Below, in pieces: positions 5,595 to 13,682 of a stretch of 17,208 nt of DNA. The notes under the pieces are model-generated. The model was not told where the DNA came from. It did not search any database and saw nothing but the letters and a program-made list of their open reading frames with translations. Position numbers and translations under genes: made by a program. Numbering within the stretch: the first letter of the stretch is position 1; each line of letters starts with the position of its first letter. Origin of the DNA: Candidatus Dormiibacterota bacterium (GTDB lineage: Bacteria > Chloroflexota > Dormibacteria > UBA8260); the NCBI GenBank assembly GCA_955652545.1, contig CATPCA010000074.1, forward strand, positions 1 to 17,208, in the 5' to 3' direction.

Positions 5595-7341
5595 AGCTCA
5601 CCTTCGTCGGCCGCCTGACCAGGTCAGCGAGTCTCCGATCCGCGTACCACGGTCGCAACCTGACGATGGTCGGTGGCTTGCCGCGGTACAGCACGATCCC
5701 TGTTCCCTCTTGCAGCTGCCGCAGCGCGTCCGGCGTGGCCATCTGGTCCTGGCGAAGAGAATAGGATCGCGATGCGCGACCGTCGTTTTGGCTCACCTGC
5801 ACATCGGTGAAATCGCTTCGTCCGACCAGCTTGGCGATGACCTCGGTGGTCTCCGGGTCGCTGATCCCCGGCAGCACCATCTTGCAACCGTGGTTGTTGA
5901 GAATCGAATTGGCGCGATCGGCACCGTAGCGCGTGCGCAGCTGCGAGAAGTCCTGCACGATCGACATGAGCAATACACCTCGGCCCGCTCCCTGCGACGC
6001 CAACGCTGGCAGTTCCTCGATCGGCACGACATTGGCCAACTCGTCGAGGAAGAGGCCGAGCTCGGGGTGGAGATGGCCCCCAGGCTGGGCGGCCGCCAGC
6101 CGGTACGCGGAGGTGACAACCGTCATGAGGATGCCCACGAACAGCGATGCCACCCGCTCCGGCGATTGTCGCGGTGTGCACAGGAATAGCGTTCCTCGAG
6201 TGCGCAGCAAACTCTCTGGGTCGAACTCCGACGTCGCCGCGGAAGCAGCCACGCACCGCTCGTTGAACACGCTGAAGATGCGCATGACGGTCGAGAACAC
6301 GGTGCCGCGTTCCTTCTCGGGCCGCTGGTCGATCGACGTCAGCATGCCGATGGCGCGCTCCGCATCGGAATCATGGTCTGGATTGGGGCCGCCCAGCTGT
6401 TGGAGGATCGCCATCGGCCCTTCGAGGTCGAACCCGTGAATCCAATCGCGCACGTCGACGATGCTTCGGTTGGATGACGCGGCCGCGTACAGCAGCGGAG
6501 CGATCAGCAGCTTTCCGGACTCAGCCCAGTGCGCCCAGTCGTTGTCGCCACGCGATCCTCCCTGCTGCAGGCCCGCGCACAACCACGCAGCGACCGTCCA
6601 GGCGACGTCGAGGTCCCCACATCCGGTCAGCGGCGACCAGCTGACGGTGCGGTGGTGGTCACGGATCTCGCCCGTCGGGTCGTAGATCGACACTGGTCCG
6701 ATGCTTCTGCGGTGGCCGGCGGTGAGGTCGACGAGCTCGCTCTTGGTCGACGTGACGATCGCCGGACCATCCCAGTCGAGCAGGTTCGGCACCACGAGTC
6801 CTGACGTCTTGCCGCTGCGCGTCGGACCGATGACGAGAACCGACGTCTCGCGCTCTGTGGCGATAAGGTGCGCCCCGCGTCGACCGAGCACCAGCGACCC
6901 GCCGCGAGGACGTCGGACCTGCAGTGGTCGCAGGTCGCGCCATGTCGCCCAGCGGGAGCTGCGCGGCAGCCGGTTGGGCAGCAGCAGACGGGTTGCCCCC
7001 ACGCCCGGGATGCCGCCGGCCCAGGCCACCAGCCCGCCGAGCGCTGCGGCAACTCCCACGACCACCGTGGCAACGATGAAAGCGACGAACAGCCACACGT
7101 GCGCCGGCCGTCCCTGGCCTACCAGGTGCCACCACACCAACGTGTTGCCGTCGGCGTGATAGGCGTTCGCGATCCGTAGCGGGTTGATGAACTCGAGCGG
7201 CGATACGTTGGGCTGTCCGCCCGACACGGCCATGGCCCCGGTCAGCACCAACCAGGGCAGCAACCACAGGCACAGCAGCGTGCCGATGAGGATGAGGTCG
7301 CCGCGTCGCGATCGTGGGCGTGGCACGCTCGCGTTGGTCAC
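5593..7341 (-). CDS. VirD4/TraG-family type IV coupling ATPase
   Basis: The 582-residue protein starts with two membrane helices at about 15-40 and 82-110, as in VirD4/TraG coupling proteins. The ATPase domain follows: Walker A GPTRSGKTS (172-180) preceded by SVLVI, VTSTKSELVDL (196-206), SIYDPTGE (218-225), Walker B LGLFLDELANV (428-438) and SIVQDFSQLRTRYG (460-473), the glutamine motif of the TraM-recognition/TrwB region. Such hexamers sit at the inner membrane and deliver DNA or protein substrates to a secretion channel. GTG 7341 is chosen because a TACGGT box lies six bases upstream and because the open frame further upstream runs into the preceding gene. No relaxase lies nearby; the linked genes are Tad-type, which is unusual for this family. 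Confidence 0.92.
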   Translation of the reverse strand: MTNASVPRPRSRRGDLILIGTLLCLWLLPWLVLTGAMAVSGGQPNVSPLEFINPLRIANAYHADGNTLVWWHLVGQGRPAHVWLFVAFIVATVVVGVAAALGGLVAWAGGIPGVGATRLLLPNRLPRSSRWATWRDLRPLQVRRPRGGSLVLGRRGAHLIATERETSVLVIGPTRSGKTSGLVVPNLLDWDGPAIVTSTKSELVDLTAGHRRSIGPVSIYDPTGEIRDHHRTVSWSPLTGCGDLDVAWTVAAWLCAGLQQGGSRGDNDWAHWAESGKLLIAPLLYAAASSNRSIVDVRDWIHGFDLEGPMAILQQLGGPNPDHDSDAERAIGMLTSIDQRPEKERGTVFSTVMRIFSVFNERCVAASAATSEFDPESLLRTRGTLFLCTPRQSPERVASLFVGILMTVVTSAYRLAAAQPGGHLHPELGLFLDELANVVPIEELPALASQGAGRGVLLMSIVQDFSQLRTRYGADRANSILNNHGCKMVLPGISDPETTEVIAKLVGRSDFTDVQVSQNDGRASRSYSLRQDQMATPDALRQLQEGTGIVLYRGKPPTIVRLRPWYADRRLADLVRRPTKVS

Positions 7342-7347
7342 GCGGGC

Positions 7348-7353
7348 ACCGTA
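7348..7353 (-). promoter_or_regulatory. Candidate -10 box (TACGGT) for the VirD4-like gene
   Basis: On the minus strand TACGGT is followed by six bases and then GTG 7341. It lies in the only gap (68 bases) between genes downstream of cpaB and upstream of the coupling ATPase, so the ATPase may have its own leaderless transcript besides read-through from the operon. No -35 is evident. Confidence 0.4.
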
Positions 7354-7409
7354 CCGAGGAGCACCGGACGCGTGGCGGACATCCAGTGGATGCCCCGCCG
7401 GATGGTGGC

Positions 7410-8042
7410 CTAGCGCCCGATGGGAAATGGCACCGGCACCGCGGCACCATCGGGCGGCACAGCGATGTCCACTCGCCGTCCGTCGCCATACGTGCGATGC
7501 CACGTGGACCCAGCGCGTAGGTCGAGGATGTCAACGGAGGTCAGTTCCCCGGAGCCGATGTCGAACGCGCACTCGTCCACGAGCCGCGCAGGCTCCGAGC
7601 GCAGGTTGCAGGCGACGGTGTGGACAACGCCGCCCTCCAGCCACGCCGCCGCCGCCCGCGCGGTGCCGTTGCCCGGCTCGGACAGCGCGAATGAGGCGTC
7701 ACCACCGTACAGCTGCGCCCCGTCTGCACCGCCCGGGCCGACCTGCGCCAAGGTCATCGCGCCCACGTGCACACGGTCGCCGTCGAGATATCCGGCCACC
7801 GGCGGCGGTGCCAGCAGCAACATCGCGCCGACGACAGCGGCCAGGCAACCCACCATCGTTGCCACGGCCTCGCCATGCGCGCGAAGGAGTCGCCGTCGAC
7901 GGCGCCGCACCACCCGAACCGGCGTGCCGTCCCCAAGCGGCACCGGCAAGGCCTGAGCATCACGGTCGATCAACCCGTGCGGTTCGATGCGGCCGGCCGC
8001 GCCGCCCGCGCGATGCCGCGGCGGGGCGACGTCGCGACTCAC
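7410..8042 (-). CDS. Unknown single-pass membrane protein in the secretion cluster
   Basis: The 210-residue product has a basic cytosolic N-terminal segment (RVVRRRRRRLLRAHG near 43-57), one membrane helix at about 60-80, and an extracytoplasmic domain of about 130 residues. That domain holds two cysteines near the middle (ACNLRSEPARLVDECAFDIG) that could form a disulfide. It ends in a proline-rich tail (PPDGAAVPVPFPIGR). The GTG start overlaps the stop of the upstream gene as GTGA (8042-8039), so it belongs to the operon. I do not recognise the family. Topology and position fit a bitopic scaffold between the inner membrane ring and the envelope, a role inferred only from context. Confidence 0.75.
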   Translation of the reverse strand: MSRDVAPPRHRAGGAAGRIEPHGLIDRDAQALPVPLGDGTPVRVVRRRRRRLLRAHGEAVATMVGCLAAVVGAMLLLAPPPVAGYLDGDRVHVGAMTLAQVGPGGADGAQLYGGDASFALSEPGNGTARAAAAWLEGGVVHTVACNLRSEPARLVDECAFDIGSGELTSVDILDLRAGSTWHRTYGDGRRVDIAVPPDGAAVPVPFPIGR

Positions 8043-8476
8043 GCGATCTCTAGACGGTGTTCGATCACGCGGGTGATCGCGGGGTCGAACAGCAGCAGAA
8101 TCCGGACCCGGCGACGCAGCCGTGTAACAGTGCGCCCCTGCGCGTCCACGCGGATGGATTGGTCGTCGAACTCCACGACGGTGCGTACGGTCGCGCTGGT
8201 GTCGAGGACGTCTCCTTCGATGCGTACCTGTGCGTACTCTCCGAAGTCGGGCCGGGTGGTGAGCCCGGTGGCCAGCCCTGGTCGCATCGCCGTCCGCAGA
8301 CGTGCTGCCATGTCGGCTTCGACGTAACTCTCGATGTCTGCTTCCTGTCCGGCGGCAAGCAGCCCGAGATCGAAGACGAATCTGTGGACGAGAGTCATGA
8401 CCGATGTGGTGCGCCGATCGCGGTCATCGTCGTCCACGTGTCGTCCCGCGGACAGAAGCTGCCTGACGCTCCTCAC
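8039..8476 (-). CDS. Small unknown protein, possible helix-plus-sheet (NTF2/VirB8-like) fold
   Basis: The 145-residue protein starts at GTG 8476, whose GTGA overlaps the stop of the MinD-like gene; a longer open frame exists but lies wholly inside that gene. The first 26 residues are charged (HVDDDDRDRRTT), followed by helices (LVHRFVFDLGLLAAGQEADI and MAARLRTAM) and then several beta strands: EYAQVRIEGDVL, ATVRTVVEFDD, SIRVDAQGR, RVRILLLFDPAI and RVIEHRLEIA. A helix leading into a curved sheet is the layout of NTF2-like proteins and of the VirB8 periplasmic core, but there is no membrane helix here, so a cytosolic or partner-bound role is more likely. Function unknown. Confidence 0.7.
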   Translation of the reverse strand: MRSVRQLLSAGRHVDDDDRDRRTTSVMTLVHRFVFDLGLLAAGQEADIESYVEADMAARLRTAMRPGLATGLTTRPDFGEYAQVRIEGDVLDTSATVRTVVEFDDQSIRVDAQGRTVTRLRRRVRILLLFDPAITRVIEHRLEIA

Positions 8477-10104
8477 GTCCGCGTCCGGGTGGGAAGTCGC
8501 GCCACCGCCTCGGTGAGCGCCCGATAGGCGATGCGCATCTTGGGCGACACCGCCTGTACCGGCACACCATCCATGCCGGCGAGCCGCACGCTGTCGGCTT
8601 CGTCGGGGATCTCCAGGACGCGGTCTACGCGCGAGGCGATGACCTCGAGGTACTCGCGGGTAACGGGGTGGCGGCGGTTGCGCCGCGCACCGGAGGTGAT
8701 GCACGGGACAACGGTTGGTGGGCGGCCTTGTACATCGAGGTAATCGAGCACGCCGTTGAAATCCTGGCGGCTCATCGCCGTCGGCAGGACCAGCGCGTCG
8801 GCCTCCTCGAGCCAGAACGCGGCCACCGCCGCCTCGGGACCCGACGTGGGATCCGGCAGTCGATTGCTCATGTCGACGATGACCAGCGAGTAACGCGCGC
8901 GGAGGTGCGCGGCGAGGCGGTGGATATCAGTGCGGCTGTATTCGGTTCCATCCCGCCGCTCCGGGTAGCAGGCCAGAGCGGGCGTGACCGAATGGATCGG
9001 CGACGGCGGCTGAGCACCCCTGGCAAGCGATGCGACGACATCGCGCACCGTGGCGGCGTGCTTTGGAAGGTTGAGCTGGCCCCACGCATCAGGGTTGGCG
9101 ACGTTGGCGTCGACGATCGCTGCGATGTGGCCGACGGAGTCGAGCACCGCACCCCCACTGATCGCCATCCCGGCGGCATGACTGGTCTTGCCGACCCCAC
9201 CCTTCCGGGAACCGACGACCACGATGCGTGGCGCGCGGTTGAGCAGCAGGGCGGCCAGCTCAGCGTCGGAGACCCCGGCGCCGCGGCCCCATGGCCTCAC
9301 CAGCGGCAGACGTCTGCGCAGCCGACCCGCCGCGGTGAGGTCCTTCCGCGTGGTCGAGCCTGTATGTGGCCCTGAGCGGCTGAACGACCACGCCGGCGAC
9401 ACGCGCTCCGCGCGCTCGCTCTCTGCGGCAAGAAGCTCAATGGGATCCGCTGGTGATGACTCGGCAGGGAACGCGGCCGCCCGCGTCGACGTTGCGCCGG
9501 CGACATCCAACAGGGGCGGGAGACCATGCTCGCTGTACGGCCGCACTGGTTCACGATTCCCGTCTGTTGGGCGGTCACCATGTGCACCCGGCGAGGCCAT
9601 CGACCTCGCGCCCACGGCGCCCTCTCGAAGCCGCGCGATCATGCGCACATCGCGGACATCGAAGACGTCGGCAGCGGTCGCCATCCCCGAGTTGGGCGCC
9701 ACCCCGTACCGCGCGATGACAGCCTCGGCGAGCGCCAGTGGCGCTCCGTCAGCATCGCTGCGGACGGCAACCCACTGCGAATACCCACCGGCGTCCGAGT
9801 CGCCCACCGCAACGAAGAAGATGCCGTCAAGTCCGAGCATCCATGCCGCCAGGCCTCTCTCGTGTTGGAGCAGATAGACCGGTAGCGCGTCCACGGGCAC
9901 GTTGACGCCCCACCAGCGATCCAACCAAGCCTGGCTGGCGCTCGCCGCGAAGAAGTCGAGGCCACGCACATCGGGAACCAGGAAGAGCGAGGCCGCCGAC
10001 GCGCCCGGGCGCGCCAATCCTTCGAGCAGACCCGCCAGCCCGCGGGCCTCGGCGTCGTCGCGAAGCAGCGAGATGAACGCGAACGAGCGGGGCTCAGCGG
10101 ACAC
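8473..10104 (-). CDS. MinD/ParA-like ATPase with an unknown N-terminal domain
   Basis: The 543 residues have three parts. Residues 1-165 are an unrecognised domain with repeated hydrophobic strands (SFAFISLL, ASLFLVPDVRGLDFF, LPVYLLQHERGLAAWML, GIFFVAVGDSD). Residues about 166-290 are a disordered, Arg- and Pro-rich linker. Residues 293-543 are a complete deviant-Walker ATPase: SRKGGVGKTSHA (299-310), VDANVANPDAWG (331-342, Walker A' region) and LVIVDMSNRLPDP (407-419, Walker B). MinD/ParA proteins place or switch partners at membranes and poles; in Tad clusters a related protein, TadZ, marks the assembly site. GTG 10104 is chosen because it overlaps the end of the upstream gene by 11 bases; the frame upstream of it is only the shadow of that gene. 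Confidence 0.88.
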   Translation of the reverse strand: MSAEPRSFAFISLLRDDAEARGLAGLLEGLARPGASAASLFLVPDVRGLDFFAASASQAWLDRWWGVNVPVDALPVYLLQHERGLAAWMLGLDGIFFVAVGDSDAGGYSQWVAVRSDADGAPLALAEAVIARYGVAPNSGMATAADVFDVRDVRMIARLREGAVGARSMASPGAHGDRPTDGNREPVRPYSEHGLPPLLDVAGATSTRAAAFPAESSPADPIELLAAESERAERVSPAWSFSRSGPHTGSTTRKDLTAAGRLRRRLPLVRPWGRGAGVSDAELAALLLNRAPRIVVVGSRKGGVGKTSHAAGMAISGGAVLDSVGHIAAIVDANVANPDAWGQLNLPKHAATVRDVVASLARGAQPPSPIHSVTPALACYPERRDGTEYSRTDIHRLAAHLRARYSLVIVDMSNRLPDPTSGPEAAVAAFWLEEADALVLPTAMSRQDFNGVLDYLDVQGRPPTVVPCITSGARRNRRHPVTREYLEVIASRVDRVLEIPDEADSVRLAGMDGVPVQAVSPKMRIAYRALTEAVARLPTRTRT

Positions 10105-10459
10105 GCTGCTCGGCCTGTTGTGCAGTCGTGGCGTTGGCGCAGCACACGTCGTATCCGCTGATGTGGTGCGCGATGCCCAGGACAAGGAGGATCGTCCCGG
10201 CGAGGAGCGCCAGCGGGCCCCGGCGTACTGAGCGTCGCGCCCCACTCCCGCTCAGAAACAGGTGGGCGACGACCGCGCCGGCGGTCGCGGCCACTGCCAG
10301 CCAGCACATCACCGTCACCAGCGCGAACACGGTGGCTTGCGTGACAACCCGCCCGGTGAGCAGATCAAGGCTGCGCGCAGTGTCTGCCCAGCCGAGCCCG
10401 ATGGCGAACGCCAGGGTGGCCGCGCCGGCCATCGCCGCGAGGACCCGCGTGCGTACCAT
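10094..10459 (-). CDS. Small hydrophobic protein, VirB2/TrbC-like topology (possible subunit)
   Basis: The 121-residue product begins with MVRTRVLAAMAGAATLAFAI, which could be a signal peptide or first helix, with A-D-T-A after GLGW as a possible cleavage zone. A long helix follows at about 42-69 (VFALVTVMCWLAVAATAGAV), then a short basic loop (SGSGARRSVRRG) and a further helix at about 82-98 (ALLAGTILLVLGIAHHI). The tail holds adjacent cysteines (DVCCAN). Signal-like segment, helix, tight basic loop and helix is the layout of VirB2/TrbC pilins; a plain three-helix membrane protein is equally possible. It does not resemble Flp pilins and lacks a G/E prepilin site. ATG 10459 follows the TadC stop after one base (TGACATG). 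Confidence 0.75.
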   Translation of the reverse strand: MVRTRVLAAMAGAATLAFAIGLGWADTARSLDLLTGRVVTQATVFALVTVMCWLAVAATAGAVVAHLFLSGSGARRSVRRGPLALLAGTILLVLGIAHHISGYDVCCANATTAQQAEQRVR

Positions 10460-10460
10460 G

Positions 10461-11360
10461 TCAGCCTCCGCCCAGGCCTGTGGTCAGACTCGCGAAAGTC
10501 GGCGCCCCGAGCAGCAGAAGCAATGGGATCAGCATGCCGGCGACGGGCAGTGTCACCAGGATGCGTGCTCGCGCCGCTCGCATCCGCGCTTCCGCGAGCC
10601 GGTGCTCGTACACCGCCTGCGCGACGCGCGTGTAGGTCACACGTTCGCCGATCCCGACATTGGTTGTCGCGAGAGCGTCGGCCACCATGGTGAAAGCCGG
10701 CACCCTGAACTGCTCTCCGATCGACCGGTAGAGCTCGGCGGTGCTGCGTGGCTGCGTGCTGATCAAGCGCCTCCAGCCACCGTCGACGAGCGTGCGCAGG
10801 TCGGAGGTGGTGGCGCACCGAGAGAGGATGCGCACCGCGTCCTCGACTTGGAGGCCGCGTCCATCCGTAAGGATCCCGACAAGCATCATCATGTCGCCAA
10901 GTGTGCGATCGGCACGTTCGCGGCGCCGCTGCGCAGCAGCTCGCACCAGCGCAAACCTCACCAGCACCGCGGCGAGGGCGAGCAGCACGGCGATCCATGG
11001 TGGCGCTGCGAAGTCGCCGCTGCTCAGCCGGAACGTCGTGTCAGCAACCAGCGTCACCGTGAAGGTGAACAGCGCGATGACTGCGGTGCGCCCCAGGAAG
11101 GCGGCGTCGCTTTCCAAGCGATTGGCCTCGGCTAGCAGGCGGCTGAGGTCGAGCTCCTCGCGAGCGCGACGCACGGTGGCACTGCGTCCGGCGGCGCGCT
11201 CGAGGCGCGTATGCGGGCGCGCGTAGCCTCGGAGCGCGGCGAGCCGCCGCCACGCACGGAGATCGGACGAGGTGAGATAGCCGAGGCGGCCGAGCAACGC
11301 CGCCCACAGACCGACCACGACGATGACGGCGCCTGCGAAGAGCCACAGACTACTGGGCAC
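10461..11360 (-). CDS. tadC: TadC-like type II secretion F-domain protein
   Basis: The product has 299 residues. Membrane helices are seen at about 6-26, 90-108, 120-142 and 270-292. The soluble stretch between the last two pairs is the T2SSF domain: RTLGDMMMLVGILTDGRGLQ, then VEDAVRILSRCA, then RVPAFTMVADALATTNVGIG, then ARMRAARARILVTLPVAGM. TadB and TadC form the inner-membrane platform on which the TadA ATPase acts in Flp pilus assembly. GTG 11360 overlaps the end of the tadB-like gene by 11 bases, so it is in the same operon and order (A-B-C) as in canonical tad loci. The C-terminus is short and glycine-rich. Confidence 0.85.
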   Translation of the reverse strand: MPSSLWLFAGAVIVVVGLWAALLGRLGYLTSSDLRAWRRLAALRGYARPHTRLERAAGRSATVRRAREELDLSRLLAEANRLESDAAFLGRTAVIALFTFTVTLVADTTFRLSSGDFAAPPWIAVLLALAAVLVRFALVRAAAQRRRERADRTLGDMMMLVGILTDGRGLQVEDAVRILSRCATTSDLRTLVDGGWRRLISTQPRSTAELYRSIGEQFRVPAFTMVADALATTNVGIGERVTYTRVAQAVYEHRLAEARMRAARARILVTLPVAGMLIPLLLLLGAPTFASLTTGLGGG

Positions 11361-12270
11361 CGAGGCGCTCCTGCTCCTCGGCGAGCCTGCGCAGGTCCCA
11401 GCGCGTCCAGTCGCGCACCTGCACGATCAGCCCGAGCAGGCTGACGAGCAGCGCGAACAGGATGACCACTCCGACCAGCACCACGTTGCCGGCGAAGGAC
11501 TGGTAGAACGCACGGAACGTGTCCACCCGGATGACGATGACGAACATCACCACCATCAGGACTGACATCGCAATGGTCACCGCGCGCTGCTGGGTCAGCG
11601 TGACGGCCGCCTCCTCCTGCACGGCGAGTTGGGCGCTGCCGACGGGAAGCAGCAGCTCGTCGATAGCCTCGATCAGTGCCTCCAGGCTGCGGCTGCGCGT
11701 CCACAGCAGCACCGCGCACGCGTATTCCACGACCGGCGAGCGCGCCCGCAGCCCCACGGCGACGATGTTGTCGAGGACCGAGCCGCCGCGCGCCAGCGGT
11801 GCCAGGACGTACTCCAGTCCAGGGCCGGGGTCACGCCCGATCTCCTGCAGCGCGGTGTCGAGCGACTGGTTGCCCACCGCCATGCGATCGCGCAGGTCGC
11901 GCAGCCGCCCCAGGAAGGCGCGCTCCATGCGCAGGCGACGGTTTGCCGCGGTTCCGGCCAAAGCGAAGCGAAACCCGAAAACACCGAGCAAGCCGCCGAT
12001 CACCACCAGGATCCAGATGCGTGACAGAAGCCCGAGCGCGATGCCCGCTGCAACCAACGACAGGCGCATCCCAACCCAGCGGCGCCACGGCCAGCCGAGG
12101 TTGGCGGCGACATCGCGCTCCCGTTCGAGCACTCGCCAGCGCGGCCGTTGGCGGCCGAGGGTGCGCATGTCGAGATCCAGGATTGCCGCTGTGCCGCCGG
12201 CAGCGCAGGCGATCACCACCAAGAAGCCCCCCAGTTGCAGCGTCGTCAAGCTCGCTGCCGAGAGGATCAC
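11350..12270 (-). CDS. tadB: TadB-like type II secretion F-domain protein
   Basis: The 306-residue product has N-terminal helices at about 10-31, 68-82 and 85-105 and C-terminal helices at about 229-249 and 262-286. Between these lies the T2SSF domain, with ERAFLGRLRDLRDRMAVGNQ, then SLDTALQEIGRDPGPGLEYV, then VGLRARSPVVEYACAVLLW and SLEALIEAIDELLLPV. It is the inner-membrane partner of TadC and the platform for the TadA ATPase. The GTG start at 12270 overlaps the TGA of tadA (GTGA). The end of the protein (RRLAEEQERLGAQ) is a charged cytosolic tail. Confidence 0.85.
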   Translation of the reverse strand: MILSAASLTTLQLGGFLVVIACAAGGTAAILDLDMRTLGRQRPRWRVLERERDVAANLGWPWRRWVGMRLSLVAAGIALGLLSRIWILVVIGGLLGVFGFRFALAGTAANRRLRMERAFLGRLRDLRDRMAVGNQSLDTALQEIGRDPGPGLEYVLAPLARGGSVLDNIVAVGLRARSPVVEYACAVLLWTRSRSLEALIEAIDELLLPVGSAQLAVQEEAAVTLTQQRAVTIAMSVLMVVMFVIVIRVDTFRAFYQSFAGNVVLVGVVILFALLVSLLGLIVQVRDWTRWDLRRLAEEQERLGAQ

Positions 12271-13682
12271 GGCGGCGGGATCTCGTCAGCCGGCAAGTGG
12301 CCCCGCAGCCGGGGCCCGAGCCGGTTGAGGTTGCCCACCTGCTCGGTCATCCGCCGCCAGCCGCCGCTATCCGTCTGCCGGTAGACCCACTTGTGATTGC
12401 CGCCTCGTTCCACCGCGAGGATCCCGGTCAGCCGGCGCCGACCGTCCTGGTTGGCGAGGTGGATCACGAGTTGGATGGCGTGCTCCACGACCCGCTTGGC
12501 CATCTTCTCGTTGCCGGTGAAACGGCGGTTCTCCATCACGTATTGCACGGCCTGGTCCAGCGCCAGCTCGGCGTCTTCAGCATGGATGGTCGTCATCGAT
12601 CCGTCGTGGCCGGTCATCAGCGCTTTGCACACGGCGGCCATCTCCTCGCCGCGCGACTCACCCAGGATCAAGCGGTCGGGTTGAAAGCGCAGTGCGTGAC
12701 GCACCAGGTCGAACATGGTGAGCTGTCCGGAGTCGGCCTCGGCCCTGATCGATGGGATCGTCGACACCGCCGAGGTCAGCGAATGCCACGGCTGTCCGTC
12801 GCCGCGGTCCTGGTCGAGGTGCAGCTCAGCCCCGTCCTCCACGACGACAAGGTGCTCGCTGGCGGGCACGAGGCCGCACAGCACGCGCATCAAAGTCGTC
12901 TTACCGGTGCTGGTGCCACCGGCGATCATCACGTTGACGCGCGCGTCCACGCATGCCTCGACAAACCGCGCGATGCCTTCGGGGATCACCGCCGAATGAA
13001 CGTAGTCTGCGAGGTCGCGGACCTTCGAGCGCGCCGGGATACGGATGGCCGCCACCATCGCCGCCTGGCCGGAGACCGCTGGTCTTTTGGCAACGCAGAC
13101 GCGGATCACGCTGCCAACGTTGGCCTCCGCGATCGGGGCTGCGTCGGTGATGCTGTGGTCACCGGTCACGCCGCGTAGCCGCACCACGCGACGAAAGAAC
13201 TCGAGACAGTCCTCATCACTCGCGAACGGGCTGTCACCGATGATCGCCAGCTTACGACCCACGACGCTGACCAGCCAGTGGTCGTAACCGAGGCAGGTGA
13301 TATTTTCCAGATCGGCCCCGTAGACGAGGAGCGACAGCGGCCAGAGGTGTGAGGCCAGGATCGCTGCGTTGCGACGGGCGATGTCGCGATAGTCTGGGTT
13401 GCCGGCCAACTCGCTGACCACCGCCAACGGGAGCCCGCTCGTCGATGGCGACGCGATGGCGCGCTCCACCACCCGCGCAACGTCATCATGCAGGCGCTCC
13501 TCGTGGTGCACCGACGCAGGCTCACCGCCGCGCTCGCCGATCACCCTCTCGGCGATCGCCTGCGCCACCTCACGCTCTTCGGCCGCGATCTGTGGCCACC
13601 TGGCGACGGGAACCTCTGCCGAGCGTGTCGGAGGGAGCGGACCCGAGCTCACCGCGCCGACGTCGACCCGCACCGCCATCAC
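12267..13682 (-). CDS. tadA: TadA/CpaF (VirB11-family) secretion ATPase
   Basis: The 471-residue protein has all the motifs of a traffic ATPase: Walker A GGTSTGKTTLM (255-265), Asp box VVVEDGAELH (279-288), Walker B LILGESRGEEMAA (338-350) and His box GSMTTIHAED (361-370). The N-terminal part (about 60-250) is the CpaF-type regulatory domain, including VYGADLENITCLGYDHW. It would form a hexamer on the cytosolic face of the TadB/TadC platform and power fibre assembly or secretion. Two starts are possible: GTG 13682, giving a GTGA overlap with the upstream stop, or ATG 13679, giving TGATG; they differ by one residue. The first is given. Confidence 0.93.
   Translation of the reverse strand: MMAVRVDVGAVSSGPLPPTRSAEVPVARWPQIAAEEREVAQAIAERVIGERGGEPASVHHEERLHDDVARVVERAIASPSTSGLPLAVVSELAGNPDYRDIARRNAAILASHLWPLSLLVYGADLENITCLGYDHWLVSVVGRKLAIIGDSPFASDEDCLEFFRRVVRLRGVTGDHSITDAAPIAEANVGSVIRVCVAKRPAVSGQAAMVAAIRIPARSKVRDLADYVHSAVIPEGIARFVEACVDARVNVMIAGGTSTGKTTLMRVLCGLVPASEHLVVVEDGAELHLDQDRGDGQPWHSLTSAVSTIPSIRAEADSGQLTMFDLVRHALRFQPDRLILGESRGEEMAAVCKALMTGHDGSMTTIHAEDAELALDQAVQYVMENRRFTGNEKMAKRVVEHAIQLVIHLANQDGRRRLTGILAVERGGNHKWVYRQTDSGGWRRMTEQVGNLNRLGPRLRGHLPADEIPPP

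Noticed and set aside
7342..7503. Longer N-terminus for the VirD4-like protein starting at 7503
   Set aside because: The extra 54 residues are Arg/His-rich and mostly overlap the preceding gene; GTG 7341 has a promoter box and leads directly to the first membrane helix.
6659..7534. Minus-strand open frame of 291 codons over the start of the VirD4-like gene
   Set aside because: It is in a different frame from the membrane-helix and Walker A coding sequence and gives an Arg-rich product.
10128..11135. Plus-strand open frame of 335 codons
   Set aside because: Antisense to the tadC-like gene and the small membrane protein; composition is typical of a shadow frame.
11676..13178. Plus-strand open frame of 500 codons
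   Set aside because: Antisense to the tadA- and tadB-like genes; the translation is Arg/Pro-rich with no domain sense, while the minus strand has all the traffic-ATPase motifs.
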